A stretch of DNA of 64,000 nucleotides from NCBI GenBank assembly GCA_032358255.1, contig JAULBX010003333.1, forward strand, positions 62,001 through 126,000, given 5' to 3'. This DNA is from Heterotrichella gracilis. Its lineage: Eukaryota > Sar > Xanthophyceae > Tribonematales > Xanthonemataceae. Shown piece by piece: positions 1-12,694 of the stretch. A program made the translations under genes and the position numbers. The notes below the pieces were generated by a model. It was not told where the DNA came from, did not search any database, and saw nothing but the letters and a program-made list of their open reading frames with translations. Positions within the stretch are counted from its first letter, which is position 1; the number at the start of each line of letters is the position of its first letter.

Positions 1-525
1 GGGGTTGCATGAACTTGGTCCTCACATCGAAACGTGTGGACTCGATACTTTAAGACCGTTTCCGGGAAAAAGTATTAAAAGTATCAAGCGGCACCCGGTG
101 CCACCTGGTCGCCTGGTCACGGTGACCAGGCGAAACCCCAAAACCCTTGGCAAGGGTACAAGGGGTGTATTTGATTGAAACACTCGTATCACAATTGCAT
201 GCATAAGTGCAGTTGCAGCCAGTAACCCCAAAGCTTGGCTCTGGGGAGCTTCAAAACTCCCAGAACTTTCTCCTGACCGTCACACGACACAGGTCACCTA
301 CGGGTAGCGACTGTTTACTTTTGCCCGGGTTGTGGGTTTGCCAACGTGTGACACATATACTTCTCCCTGGGAGCAATCTAGCTGCTGCTCCTCGCGCTGG
401 GAGCAATCAGCTGTTGACGTTACCTCGCTTTGGGTACTTGTTTATCCTGACACACTCCGTAGCCTCTGTCAGGTTAAAGAACACGTTTCTTTTCCACTGC
501 AAGGCTCATGTTCCTCTGCAGCACC
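1..525. other. Left-edge sequence, no gene assigned
   Basis: No convincing coding exon was seen. Open frames here lack family resemblance and splice logic. It presumably holds the upstream region of the kinase gene that follows, or the tail of something outside the window. Confidence 0.4.
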
Positions 526-3500
526 ATGAAGGCCTTTGCTCAGGCTGACCACGAGCTCAACGACAGCTGCAGCACCCCTCGCAGGACCCCCACTTTCGTT
601 TCATATATAGGTGCTTGGGCGCCTCAAATCTTCTACCCAGATTACTTGATTCCTCCTGAGCCTCGACCCCTCCAGCCCACAGTGTTCACATCCAAGCCAG
701 CAAGGAGTTCTTCTGATTGAAGGTACCTCATTGCCACCCAGGCGGCAATCCAGGACCTTTGGTCACTCATCAGAAGCCGAGGAACAGAGGGCAACCCCTT
801 CAACAGAGATGGTTTTTCCAGGTGAGCGTTCCATGGCATGCTGGTGATCATATGGGGTCCTCCTGCCTGCGCTCCAAGTTACCACCAGCCCCAAACTGTT
901 GGTCAACTGCTGGTATGCCAGTGCCATACATGTCAACTCCAAACCTTGAAAAAGGCATCTTTTGTGCTGCAGGTCTGGATGCCATCCTCTCAACAGTCCC
1001 GGAGTTCACAGTCCTTGCTAACAGTGAATCATCGACCAACCGGCCATATGGTCAAGGCTTGCAAGTTGTGGACCTCGATCTCGATCCACTGCTGCCTAAG
1101 ATGCGCAGCTGCGTGGAGGAGTCCCTCGAGGGTGTGGAATTCGACACTGACCCGTGCCCTCGTAAGTATTGGTATTTGACATTGAATACTGGGCATTTTG
1201 CAGCAGCTGGTGGCTGTTGCTTGCTGGTACAGTTCTAAGTGTACTGCGTGCACAAGGTTGCTGCTCATTCTTTCCATTCAACTCCGGCCCGGATGCCGTT
1301 GTGGTGTTCCAACAACTGACGTTGTTTTGGTGTCCAGGATATAATGTGAACAAAATCTACAGGAACGAGTCGAACCTGAACGCAGGGTACGTTTGGCGTC
1401 AAACTATACTCTTTTAACTTGTCACATCCTTTGTCACATCCTGTTGGATGCCATCTTTGAACAGCATGCTTCAGTCATGTTGCTTGGCTGGTTGTGTTTG
1501 CAGGTTTAAGTGTGTAATCTTCTGCGAATAGCAGTAGATGCACATACTGTTAGAGCTTGTGTGATTGCTCTTTCCAAAGATGCTTTTTTGACAATCTGAT
1601 ATACCACTGTTTTGGGCCTGCACGCGGCAGGAATGAGTGATCTTTTCAAGTGCTGTGCAGATTTGCATCCCATGTTGGTGAAGTTGTGGTCACGGTCCTG
1701 CACGAGAAAAACAGGGATGTACAATTTGACCTAGAACCCAATGATGGTATCACGGAAACAGGAAAGCCGGACTTTGGTGTGTTTCACAAGCACACGCCAG
1801 ATGCTGGCTGGACAGTGCTGTTTGGTGGCGAGGGAAAGGTGAGTTTGCAACTGGAAAGCTCCTATGTTTTCATGGTAGTGCCAAGGCATTGTGCAATTTC
1901 AAGGGAACCACTTGCATGTGGTGCTAACGTTTATGCAAGTATTGTAACCACAATACTAGGTTTGCAATCACGTTATCAAAATTTGATGTCGTGACTTACC
2001 ATGGATAACCAATATATGCAGCTTCCTAAGGTGGGGAATGTAAGGAAGGTCACAGACGATAACGGTGCTTTGGTGGGTTGTGTTGAGAGGCCAGTCAACC
2101 AGATCTGCTGTTTTATCAGGGACAAGGCAAGCAAATAGATGTAACTGCTGGCTGGTGTTTCCTGCCAAACGCAATTGACCTGGACATATAAACATGTTGC
2201 GCATTGCCTGCACAGGGCTGGAAGTGCGGGTTCTTGACATACCAGCATACCACATTCTTCATTTTTCGATTTGGCGAATCCCATACATACGGATTCACCA
2301 AGGGCATCGAGGCAAGATCCCAAAGGCCATATGTCAAGGAGGCGCTATTCTGTGAGTGGTGATGCAATGCAGTATCTCGTCAGCATAGGCCCTTGCTGCA
2401 TTTGAGCTAAAACCATGCATACTTCTACAATATGACCCTATCTGTGTAATGCTTCTGCTGATTGGGAGCGCGAAGATAAAACCTGTCTGGAGTCATGTAC
2501 TTGCAATCTCTGGAAAGGGTGCATATGGCATTTATACTGTTTCATTTGACGCATAAACAACTTTGAGCTGTCATCGTAACGTCGCTGATACCCGACGTTT
2601 GTGTTTGCTCCATTATTGCCCTTGCTCAATTACCGCTCTTGTCTGTTTTGCTGCAGACATGATTCAGCGCAGCATCGATGATGGCCGTGATTGGTTTATG
2701 AAAGAGCCTCTGATAGTGCAACAACCTGGTTTCCAAAGGGTTCTCCGCAGTCAAATTCTGGGCGCTGGCGGCGTCCCTCCTGGGCGCATTCAACCAAATC
2801 GTGCAGCCAAAGCCAAGCACATGTCATCTGGGTCGGAATCACTACAGCTCACAATGCGCATCCTAGGATGGGGAGAAAGTGGGGCTGTGCGACTTGGCAG
2901 GTGACACCCTATCTTGCATGCACCCCTGTGGACCTGTAGGAACACTGTGGGCACCCCCTTGTTGCTGCCACTGTCAGCGCACCTTGTCAACTGAAAATCC
3001 ACCCATCATTTAGCATATATGAGATATCAGGTATGCCTACTGCTATGGCATGTGTGGGTAACATGCAAGTAAGTACTTTGGTGCATTGTGCATTGTCAAT
3101 GCAATTGGCAAGCCTTCTGAAAGACCTTTGGAAGGGTATTCATCTGCATAGGCTACAAAATGCTCGCACCTTCGGCAAGTGAATCTGGTGGTGTTGTGTT
3201 GGCAGCTATGGTGGCCATGCTGTGGCAGTCAAGCTAGCCGATGTCGGCAAGGATGGCTGGCTGGTGAAGCAGCTTCAGCACGAGGCAGAAATATACGGTA
3301 GGGGCAACTTAATGAAAGAATGCTTTACAAGGCTGCTGCTTACCATGCGATCCCGCAGTACATACGGTCAGCACTTTATCCTACACCTTGCGCCCACCAG
3401 CCTGGCAGCAATTTCCTAGCACGCTGTCAGCTATCGAATAGGAGCCAACACACATCTCATGCGATTCACGGGCGCCACTGCACCATTGGCATTTTCCTTG

Positions 3501-5155
3501 GTATGTGATCACCATGGTAAGTATTATTGGCATTGCGTCAGTGGTTGGTTTCGTGGATTGTGAAAAAGCCATGATCCGTATGGCGCCGGAGTGCTGTGTG
3601 AGAGCAGGTGACTACAAGGCAATGGACATCATCTGAGTTTCATCTGATGGTGCAGGAAAGCTTTCTGACTTGCAAGGCCACTCCATCCCCACCCTGCATT
3701 GGGCTGGATATTGGAGGAACGGGACGCTGTTCGCCCTGGCGGTGTCACTCATGACAGGGGAGCGCCCCAGCGCACGCACGTGTGATGCAGTTGACGCCGC
3801 AGAAGAGGTGGGGCTGTGTGGTGTGCCTGGGGTGGATAGCTACTGCGTACATGTTTATTTGTTGATTGACTCATTTGTTCTTGGAATGGTTGTCTGGGGA
3901 TGACTGGCTATTGACAAGCTGCAGGGTGTGAACAATGGCACAGATATATAGGCCTGCAGGGAGTAACACACCTTTGCCAGGGGTTTACTTACCAGTCGGA
4001 TCCTTTGCCCCAAACCAATGGTGTACGGTTGACACTGTTGAAATTTTAGAAGAAACATTTCCCCATTTTGTCTACACCTCATCAATAGGTACTTGATATT
4101 ACTACAATCCGGGTGGCAGATCGCTGCATCAAAAAGCAATTTCTGCAGAAACTTAGTGTAGGTCTTGTCAAAGTTCCACTCCATAGTTATAAGAAGATGA
4201 GCACCTGTAGTATCTTCTTGTGCAAGCCTGGGGTCTGACGAACCTGTCTTGCTTCCTTTGTGCTGTCACTCACATTGGCAACTAGCATAACAACCAACCT
4301 ATTGCATGCCGCACCTGCCCAGGTGATGCAGGAGATCCACCATCATGGTGTCCTACACGGGGACATCCGGAAGAGCAACATTCTCGTGGAGAAGGTGTAT
4401 GGAGGCTATGAGGTCAGTGCATGGTTGCAAGGTGCAGCGTGTGTTGCATGGACGTGCAAGTTGGGAGGTTTGCACATTGGCATGCCTGAAGGCCATGCAT
4501 GTGTAGGGGCGGAGGCGGGAATGGCATGGTGGGGTGGACATGATTGAGCAGCAGTCCTTGTGCATACTCCTTGTTCCCCCCAATGGTCCACCCAGCCAAG
4601 CAGCAGTCCTTGTGCATACTCCTTGTTCCCCCCAATGGTCCACCCAGCCTGTGGGTTTGATGTGGACCGTCCGTGTGCACGTGTTCGAGCCTGTTTGGCA
4701 TGGAGGATTCGTGTGGATTGGAGGAGGATTCGTTCAAGAGGTCAAGGGTTTGAATCATGGTGGAGGCATGCTTTGCTGCGTTTTTTTCATGAGTCTTTGT
4801 CGGGAATAATTCGGCAGCACAAAAGTGCGGTAGACGGCACAACTGGTTGGCCACCATCTGCCGCATTGGAAACAGTTTCGGACAAGCCTTGGCTCTAGGA
4901 CTGGGGTGAGGCATACCCAGGCATGCTAATCTGGGTAAAAAAGCTGAAAATGCAGATACTTACTTACTGAATTATGATGCTTGATTGCCGTACGTGCTGC
5001 CATACGTGCTGACGTTGCTACGTTGGTTGCCTAACCAGGTTAAGTTCCTTGATTTTGGCCAGAGCACACTCAACCCTACCGCCGACCAGTGCATTCGGGA
5101 GATCCTGGCCCTGCGTGCGCTGTTTGGGGCCAGCGATGACAGCGGTGCGCCATGA
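526..5155 (+). CDS. PD-(D/E)XK nuclease-like domain fused to a protein kinase
   Basis: Multi-exon gene. Exons supported by phase lie near 973-1160, 1338-1387, 1659-1839, 2022-2127, 2217-2347, 2656-2900, 3208-3295, 3656-3807, 4321-4411 and 5038-5155. The 1659-1839 exon encodes KPDFGVF followed about 15 residues later by GGEGK, the spacing of a PD...ExK nuclease core. The next exons (RDKGWKCGFLTYQHTTFFIF) look like the linker that joins such domains to kinases. The kinase is complete: glycine loop GWGESGAV, AVKLAD lysine, HEAEIY glutamate, catalytic loop HGDIRKSNIL and DFG in FLDFGQS. The intron after RDK appears to use a GC donor (AAG|GCAAGC). The N terminus is uncertain; ATG 526 opens a frame with a WAPQIFYP box that recurs as WTPDIFYP in the second copy near 14.2 kb. 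Similar nuclease-kinase fusions are known in fungal FunK1-type kinases and Crinkler-related proteins. Which group this joins, and whether the nuclease is active, is inference. Confidence 0.72.
4549..4649. repeat. 52-bp direct tandem duplication
   Basis: Two adjacent, essentially identical copies of a 52-bp unit beginning CAGCAGTCCTTGTGCATACT lie at 4549-4600 and from 4601. They sit in the long intron between the HGDIRKSN exon and the DFG exon of the kinase gene, so they do not affect the protein. The identity of the copies suggests a recent duplication. Confidence 0.9.
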
Positions 5156-6294
5156 AACTCACATTGCAATGGGCATGAGCACAAGATTTGAAACCCATGT
5201 GAGCATGCATGGCTGTTATGCATGAATGCACATGCCAAATAGCCAATCTGAAGATTCCAGCAGTGCAGCTCCCAAATGCAAACATGTACATTACCAAACG
5301 TGCTCTTAAGATTAGCTGCACTTGTTTGGTGGCCCTGCTGTTTGAAGTTGCTCAGTGTCCGGCCATCAGGACTTTGCAACGTTGCTGAAAACACAACTGA
5401 CCTTGTTTCTCTTCCACAGGGCATGCTATGGAGCAGGAGGGGGAGGTTTGAGGGCTGGTGGAGCGGATTGTTCTCTTCTTGCGCAGCGGATTGTTCTCTC
5501 CGTCATGCTAGGACTGCCTGTGCGGCGCTGGTTCAAATTTCATGCGGATGGTGGGCAGCTCTTCAGGATTTGGGGTTCAATGTTTAGGGTATGGGTTCAA
5601 CATTGCGGCGGGGTTGGAGCAATGAAAAGGAGCACAACAGAGTAGTGACCTCCTGCACTCAAGCGCAGCATCACAAAAATATTTACATGGCAGTAGTACA
5701 TGCTTGGCGAGGTGGATCCACTAGGGCTAGGCTAGGGCTGCACCCTCATGCAGTGTGACCAATCACAGATGCTCTGAGGTAATAGCCGGTTTTAATATTT
5801 TGGGATGGAAGTGGCTGGCGGTGAGCACTTGCCTTCAGACTGAACACTTTGCACAACCGGACGTTTTAAACGTCACTTACCAGTGACATTCCAGATTCTG
5901 GCACCTAATGTGTATTTTTGGACTGGTGAAAATGCAACCCTGAATATTATACTGTATGACCACCGTTGAGGCGTGTGGTCACACATATCTGCTGGTCAAT
6001 AGGAACCCGCGTAGCTACGGGTACTGCCCCAATCCTAGCCTGGGGTGGCCCGAATGGAATCATATTGAATATCCCCTGTTGAAATGCCCAGCGGTTGACG
6101 AACTCGTCCCGCCATCAGCAGCCATGCCACAGTCTGCAAAATATCACTTGCCATATGTGTATGTTTTGCCTACCAGTGTATGCGGGCACCAGTGGTGTTG
6201 CATCTTGTTCTGTACAGGACCGTCCCTGGTGGGCTACTAGCATGCCATGCGGTGAAGTACATGCCGTAGTGGCTTTTCTTGTTGCACTACGCCG
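5156..6294. other. Intergenic, no gene seen
   Basis: This stretch lies between the kinase stop and the next plausible ATG. It holds a short direct repeat, GCGGATTGTTCTCT, twice near 5463-5500. An open frame at 5956-6240 has no splice partners or family resemblance, and I treat the region as untranslated or intergenic. Confidence 0.4.
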
Positions 6295-8273
6295 ATGTCC
6301 GCCAACGCTATAGACGAGCTCAAACAAGTTCTGGACAGCCGCGGCATTTTTGACCCGGACGTGAACTACATCCGTGCGTCTACAAGCTTACAGGTTCAGG
6401 CCTGCAACGAAAGGAAGGGGGTTCGCCGTGCTTCACCACAGCCTCGGAGGACAGCGCCTCCTTTACTGGACCAGCTGTTGGAGCAGTACGAAGATGTACT
6501 GTTGAACAGACTGGTGTGCCTGGAAACACTGGTGATAGACGACCTGCTGGAGCACATTCAACACCAGCCACAGCTCCACCCACTGCACAGCAGATTGGGG
6601 GGAGAAGGGAGCAGATGCCACCCCACTTGGCAGAACCTTTCTCCACACAACGACAGCGCACTTCCGGCGTCCTTAAACGAAGTGAGGAGCGATGGGGAGT
6701 CGCCCACATCAGCGGGGAACTGCAGGTTGGATAAGGGGTTGCATACTGCCCAGAACCCAGTTGTTGAAGCAACTGCCGCTCAGGACAAGTCACAGGCGCC
6801 ACCTCCTACTCAACCAGTAGTAACTCAACCAGAGGACGGGTTGCCACCGAGTGTTGTGCCAGAAGTGGATAGCAGCACTTGGGATGGCATGGCCCTGCAC
6901 AAAGCCCAGGCAACGCTGCAGCAAGCTGAAGCATCACTGGAAACGACACAAGCTGCAGCACAGCTCCTATATAGCCGGCAACCTGTGCAAACCAGCAATA
7001 TCCGCTCAGTTAGCCACACCGTGCTACAAGCAACTCGCTATATTGCACTTGCGGCACCCTCTGAGGAGGTTGACTCCACTTGCGCATCCCCAAGGGGAGC
7101 GCTGTTCAGACAGCGCGATGAGGTGAAAGACTTGACAGACCGGGTTGCAGACCAAGCAGCACCGGCGTATGGGTATGCCACTGACTAGAACACCTCCAAC
7201 AGGATCAGAGAACGACCCTCCTGTGTTATCTTTCCAGGCAGTCCAAACCCACACTGCCAGAGGTGCCTTTGCCTGACGACATTGCCCAGCTGGGATGCCA
7301 TTTTCTGGTAAGGGGTTGCCTGCCCTACACGCTGAACCAGTTGCAGGCCATTTCTGTTGTGACTATATAGCTGCCGTGCCATACAGTCCAGACCCACTAT
7401 CCCTATCCTTGTAGCATAAATGGGTGTGCGCTGCTGTGTCCATGTGAAGGAACGAAAAGGGATGTACATAGGCAGAGCTAGGGCGCCACTGGCTCCGACC
7501 AGGGGCACCAAAAATGACAAGACATGCAATTTGCCTATCAGGCGACTAACACTGATTTTGGCCAACCTGCAGGAGCGCTGGCAGAGGATATGGCATGCAC
7601 TCGCTGTGCCCCTGGTGATGCGATGTGACCTGATCATACAGTACACTGCTGCACCCATGGATGAGATGTTTGAGGACGCGCTTGACTTGTGGGAGCAAGC
7701 AACTGCCTGTGTCAAGGACTGTGAGAGGTACGACTTTGCAAATGCAAATGCGTAATAAAACACATTGAGTTGACAATGCCTAAGCACATCGCAATGATCG
7801 GCAATGCATCTTTACAACGTGGGGATTGTCAGAAGCCCTTAGGGAAAAAACTACTACAGCCTCAGTGGTCTACCTTTAGCTACCGTTTGCAGTTCAACAA
7901 CTGTAACAAATCGATTGAAAATATACAGAATCTTTGTCAATAATGATATGAATACACATTTATACTACGCAGGCTGCTGGAAGAAGTTGATAAAAGAGCT
8001 ATCCTGAGAGAAATTACGGGTGAAACTGCACAGTCAGCTTGCAGCACCAACTCCCAAAATGAACAACTGCTGTTGAGTCTCTTCACAACGTGCTGGCACA
8101 CGTTGCAAACCAAGCAACAACTTGAGCAGGAGCTGAGCACCACCTCACAGCTGCAGGAGCTGTTCACACCTTGCTTGCAGACGTGCAAAACCGTTTGCTG
8201 CAACCTCGCAGGATTTGCAGCAGCAATGTGCAGTCGCTGTGACGAAGCATCAGCAACCCAACCCATCATTTAA
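6295..8273 (+). CDS. Unrecognised four-exon protein
   Basis: A long first exon starts at ATG 6295 and runs about 290 codons. It ends at a GTATGC donor near 7170 with phase matching an exon near 7234-7306 (LPEVPLPDDIAQLGCHFL). An exon from about 7573 to 7727 (ERWQRIWHALAVPLVMRCDL) and a last exon from about 7970 to the TAA at 8271-8273 follow. The first exon is polar and Pro/Gln-rich in its middle (residues about 150-200). It then has an Ala/Gln-rich stretch (ATLQQAEASLETTQAAAQ) that could be helical or coiled coil. The last exon is Leu-, Gln- and Cys-rich. I recognise no known domain. Only 37 bases separate its stop from the stop of the convergent glycosidase gene. Phase agreement across three introns is the main support that it is real. 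Confidence 0.6.
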
Positions 8274-8310
8274 GTTGTCCTTCAGCGCTGCTAATACTGC
8301 CCTGCCATTG

Positions 8311-11300
8311 CTACTGCTTGTGTGCTGATGATGTCGAGGTTGGCATGAATGCTGTTAGTTTCTTGATGATTGGCGCACCAACCAGAGGAATACCATCAAC
8401 AAGCACCTGCGCAGCATAAGAAATACCACATCAGATTGCTGTAGCTTGCAATCAGTCACTGCACTATCAATGCCAGTGCCCTCATTGGTGATGACGTCAT
8501 TTAGCATAGAATGTTTATGACAGACAATGACATTGGGTAGCGCATAACTTAAAAACCTGATCACCATTTGGATAACAGCAGTTCATTGCATGCTTGCAAT
8601 TTTAATTTGAAACATCGCTGTGCAAGAACATACGTCAAGGGCAAGTACATTTTCCACCTGTATTATAACTGTACATTATATCCTCTACCCACCTGTAGCC
8701 CAATCCCTTTGCCGTATCTTCGCCCATCCCTATCCCAGATCACCGTCAGGGTATGGCCATGGTATGGCACATTATCCAAAGCAAACCATGGGAATAGTGA
8801 AGGGTCGGGGATCATTGGGTTGATGGTGAAATGGGCATCCTTGCTTGGACGGATGCCGATCAATCCGGTCATTATGAGATCTAGGAAGGTCGAATGGTTG
8901 TACAGAAAGTCTCGATCCTTGTCTCCCCGATTGTTCCTATAATTGTGTAATCAGCATACGTCAAAGAAATGCACTGCACAAAGGTGACCGGACATTGACT
9001 GGCATGCATGTTTGTTGAGAAAAAGTTGCAAGTGCTGGTGATGCTACAGCTGTGAACACTATGTGAGTCCATGGGCCAAAGAGTTGGCAATTTCAAACTT
9101 AACAGTGCACAGTATGCAAAATCATCTCCCACGGTCATGAACCAGTCAGTTGACGTGGTACTGACACTGTTACTGTCACTGACATTGTTGAACAACATGG
9201 ACGCGGCACCATTGCAGGCCTACCTCCAAAGGAGCAGCCTCGTGGTCCACGTGCCATCATCAGGCTGAATATCTTCTCCAATCCAAGGGCTGCTAGGGAC
9301 AGCTTTCTTGCTTAGGTCTCGGGGAAAATTGACTTTTGAGCGCGTGTGGACTCGCGCAAACTGTCTGAGCATGTTGTAGTAGTCCTTCCTCACGACCTGG
9401 GTCTGCAGTTATCACCAGGTTTAAGTCAGCAATTTTTCTCACGCCAGGCGCGTTTAATTTTTACTGGGTATATCAACGCAACAATACTTTATGCACGGAT
9501 TGGGCAATACCTGTTCTGGATACTCATTGATCAGGTTGCCCATTGCTGCAATTACTCTGCCAGTCTCATAAGGCCACGACTGCCCGCTCCACTCGCAATC
9601 TGCTGGGCAGGAGAAGTTGAAGAACTTGCTGCGTCTCTCTGCAGTGGTTGGGCCCCAGGTGGCTTTGAACCCTTGAGGATCAAAGAGCTGCTTCCACATG
9701 GGCAGGTACCTGCGCATGAACGAATATAAACTGCATCGCTCGGGCAGCAACATGTGTCGTCATGATGTCAAACCATTTCAAAGCAAGTTTAATATACAGC
9801 ACCTTTGGTCACCCAACATCACCCCAGCAGTGCATATAATGACACCATTTTGTGCCCAGCTGGTGCAGTGGTTGCTGCTGTGCAACCAACAGAAACCAAT
9901 GGGCACAGCAAACGCACAGTGAATCACCCACTTCTCACTGAATCTAGTGTACACAAGTGCCCTGCAGGATTTCAATTCCACACAGTTGACGTTATGAGGC
10001 TGCAGCTGGTACTTACTTCTTTAAGAAGTTCTTGTCATCATACTTTGAGATGAGCCCAAAGTAGAAGGGGGTTGACAACCCAAACAACTCTCTCACTGGG
10101 ACAAGGGTGCCCATTGGCCATTGTGGTCGGAATGCACAACCAACACCTGCGCATGCACAGGAAGAGAAATAGGTCCATCATAGTTTGATCTGAATCCAAT
10201 GCTGATCAAGTCGTGACCTGCTGACCATGACATGGTCAGGCTGCTCTACGATGCTATCTGAGGCATAAACATGACTAGCACAATGGACTTCATAGCATGC
10301 ATCTTAGCAAGTTTAGCCATGATTTTAAAATCAGCATTGCATCAGCAGAGACAATCAGCTCTGTACTGGCACCAGCATGGCAAATTAATGCGCTCACATG
10401 GGATTGCTGTGTAAATTATCTTCATAAGTGCGTGCCTGGTGTACTGGCTAGCATACCTGGCCAAACCTCCTTGCGATCCGGGACCATCAGGCTTGACAAG
10501 AACTTAAGGGTTGGGTGCCACAGCAGCTTGAGGATGTGATCCCTGAAACTGTTGGCATAGGCAAACAGGTCCTGCAAGGCATCATTGATTATCCCAGTCA
10601 GCAAGAGTAGCACCTACACAAGAGTACCAATCACTGCCCATATTTAGGGTCCACTCACCTGCGCATCGTTTGGTTTGCCTGCCAGCAGGTGCATGTGTGC
10701 CACGGCCTCAAATTCCCCGTACTGCAGTGGCACACGAGCAGAGTGATCCAACTGCTGCACTTCAAGCAATGTGTTCACATCAGAATCTTATGTGTGCGTG
10801 AAGCATTGAAACAGGGATGGTGCCGCTGCAGTAATGTCGGCAGCATCAAAAAAATAAGCTGAACAGGAATGGTGAGCTGATGGAGAGGCAAAGCAGCCTG
10901 CTTAGGCAACATGTTCCAATACCATGACTGAGTTGAACAGGGTGCGGCAGCCATCCCCAGATATGCTCGCCTCCCCGCCATCCCATGTATCGCGCTGGAA
11001 GAAGCATTTGTTCACAGGGTCAAAATGCGTCTTGTTCCACTCCTGGATGTTCTTCATCAGCTGGGGGAGGAGCTTGATGGGGATCTCTTTCCGACCATCT
11101 ACTAAGAATCTGATTGGATGGATGGGTGGGGTTGGAAACGATAATCACTGCTATTCGTGTGCATGCACAGCAACCCGTGTGGGTGGAATTAATTTTAATT
11201 TGTGTGGGGACCAACGCCAGTGCGGACCATGTGCATGGGTCTAAGGTGTGCATACAGCAGAATGTGGAAAATTATTTCATCCGATGTCCAAAATTGCAAT

Positions 11301-12694
11301 ACCACCAATCAGCATTTCCTCGGGATCTTGCCCAGGGCCATGCCAAACCATGCGGCGCATACACAGCACAGGAATACACGAAACCCTACCTCTCCCACAC
11401 CGCCTTTGCCGCCCAGAAGGTGTACGAACGCGGCTGTGCCCCCGGGTCGTTGAACCAGAAGGCGGTGTAGTTGTCCATCACCGCTTTGTCGCGTATCCAG
11501 CGTCCATCTGAGATGTGGAACCCCGCCGCGCATGAGATTGTGTTGTGCTTGCCTGACCAGCCCACCTCGGGAAGGAACTCGGTGACCACCCAGCCTGAGT
11601 CCTTGTGGTGGAACATGTGGGTGCTGCTCACACAAAAGCCCACCAATTTTTAAGAAGATTTTCCAATGGTTGTTGACCAATTGAATATTGATTGATTGAT
11701 TGATAACCAATTGTATATAAGAATCAATGAGTTGTTAGAAATAATGGACAGATAATGCCCACTGAGGGATTCTGGGAAACATATGAGAGCTGCTTTATAA
11801 TAAGGCAAGGGATATTGCAACTTGACGGGGCCAGCCTTTGCAGCGGGGTTACCACACGTGTAACAACAGCTGCTTCAGGTGCAAGATAAGACCTAATAAT
11901 CCAAGCTCAGGGGTAGGACAAACGACTCAAGGAATATATCTCCTGACAGAAGGCTCTGAGGTACCAGCGCCTGCCTGCATTTTGGCGCCCGCATACATGC
12001 CATCCTAAACCCTAAACCCTTAAATCGTTTGTGGGCTCATGCACGCCCACTGGAGGCCACTTTCCTGCACTTACTTGAACACCCTCCATCGGTAGTAGTA
12101 GGCCTGTAGTATGTCATCGTCAGGGAAGTCCAGAAAGGGTACGTTGTGCACCGCCCAGTCGTAGGTATCACCCAGCAGAGTGCTGAAGTTCGCAGGGTCG
12201 AGCACAAAAAAGGTGGGATTTGTCTCCCTCACTGGCTTCCATCCCTGGCGCAGATGCGATTTCGTAGTCGAAGGAGCGCAAGCGTGGGATAGCGTGAGGG
12301 TTGCACTGTGCAAGCTCAGCGTTGCCAGATGCCAATGTGGCAGGCTGCATGCCAATCCTAAACACCCTTTGCCATCACAGGATATCGCAAGTCACCAGAT
12401 TGCACAAGCTTCCAACAAATTCGCCCCTTTCCTCTGTGTGCATACTTTGACAGGTTAATGAACCAGCCACCATGTGGGGCTGTGCATGATGGCATTTGCA
12501 TGCCAGAAGGACTGTCGCACCTTCGGCTTAGCCGCCAGGGGTCCCAGCTGCATTCGCCTCAAGCCAGAAAGATAAGAAGGCACTTGAGGATGCGCACACA
12601 GCAGGCAAAGGGACAGCAGAACGACGGACAGCAGACCAGCCACCGCCGAAACCACCACCGGTGGTCGCATCACAGCTCGGCAAGGCTGGGCCAT
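8311..12694 (-). CDS. Membrane-anchored six-hairpin glycosidase (GH63/MGH1-like), copy 1
   Basis: The ATG at 12694-12692 opens MAQPCRAVMRPP followed by a hydrophobic segment (VVVSAVAGLLSVVLLSLCLL), a type II signal anchor. Later exons carry conserved blocks: NPTFFVLDP and DDDILQAYYYRWR (about 12.07-12.25 kb), DSGWVVTEFLPEVGWSGKHN and DNYTAFWFNDPGAQPRSYTF (11.39-11.61 kb), CFFQRDTWDGGEASISGDGC (10.93-11.1 kb), HILKLLWHP (10.5 kb), PQWPMGTLVPVRELFGLSTP (10.1 kb), SCPADCEWSGQSWPYETGRV (9.5-9.7 kb), SPWIGEDIQPDDGTWTTRLL (9.23-9.40 kb) and PWFALDNVPYHGHTLTVIWD (8.7-8.94 kb). The final exon, VLVDGIPLVGAPIIKKL, ends at the stop at 8313-8311. The pattern resembles the alpha/alpha-six-barrel glycosidases of GH63 and mannosylglycerate-hydrolase type. 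Substrate is unknown. A secretory-pathway location facing the lumen is inferred from the anchor. A second copy lies at 18.5-23.4 kb. Confidence 0.7.
12001..12020. repeat. Short interstitial telomere-type repeat
   Basis: The run CATCCTAAACCCTAAACCCT holds two CCCTAAA-type units and lies in an intron of the first glycosidase copy. Confidence 0.7.
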
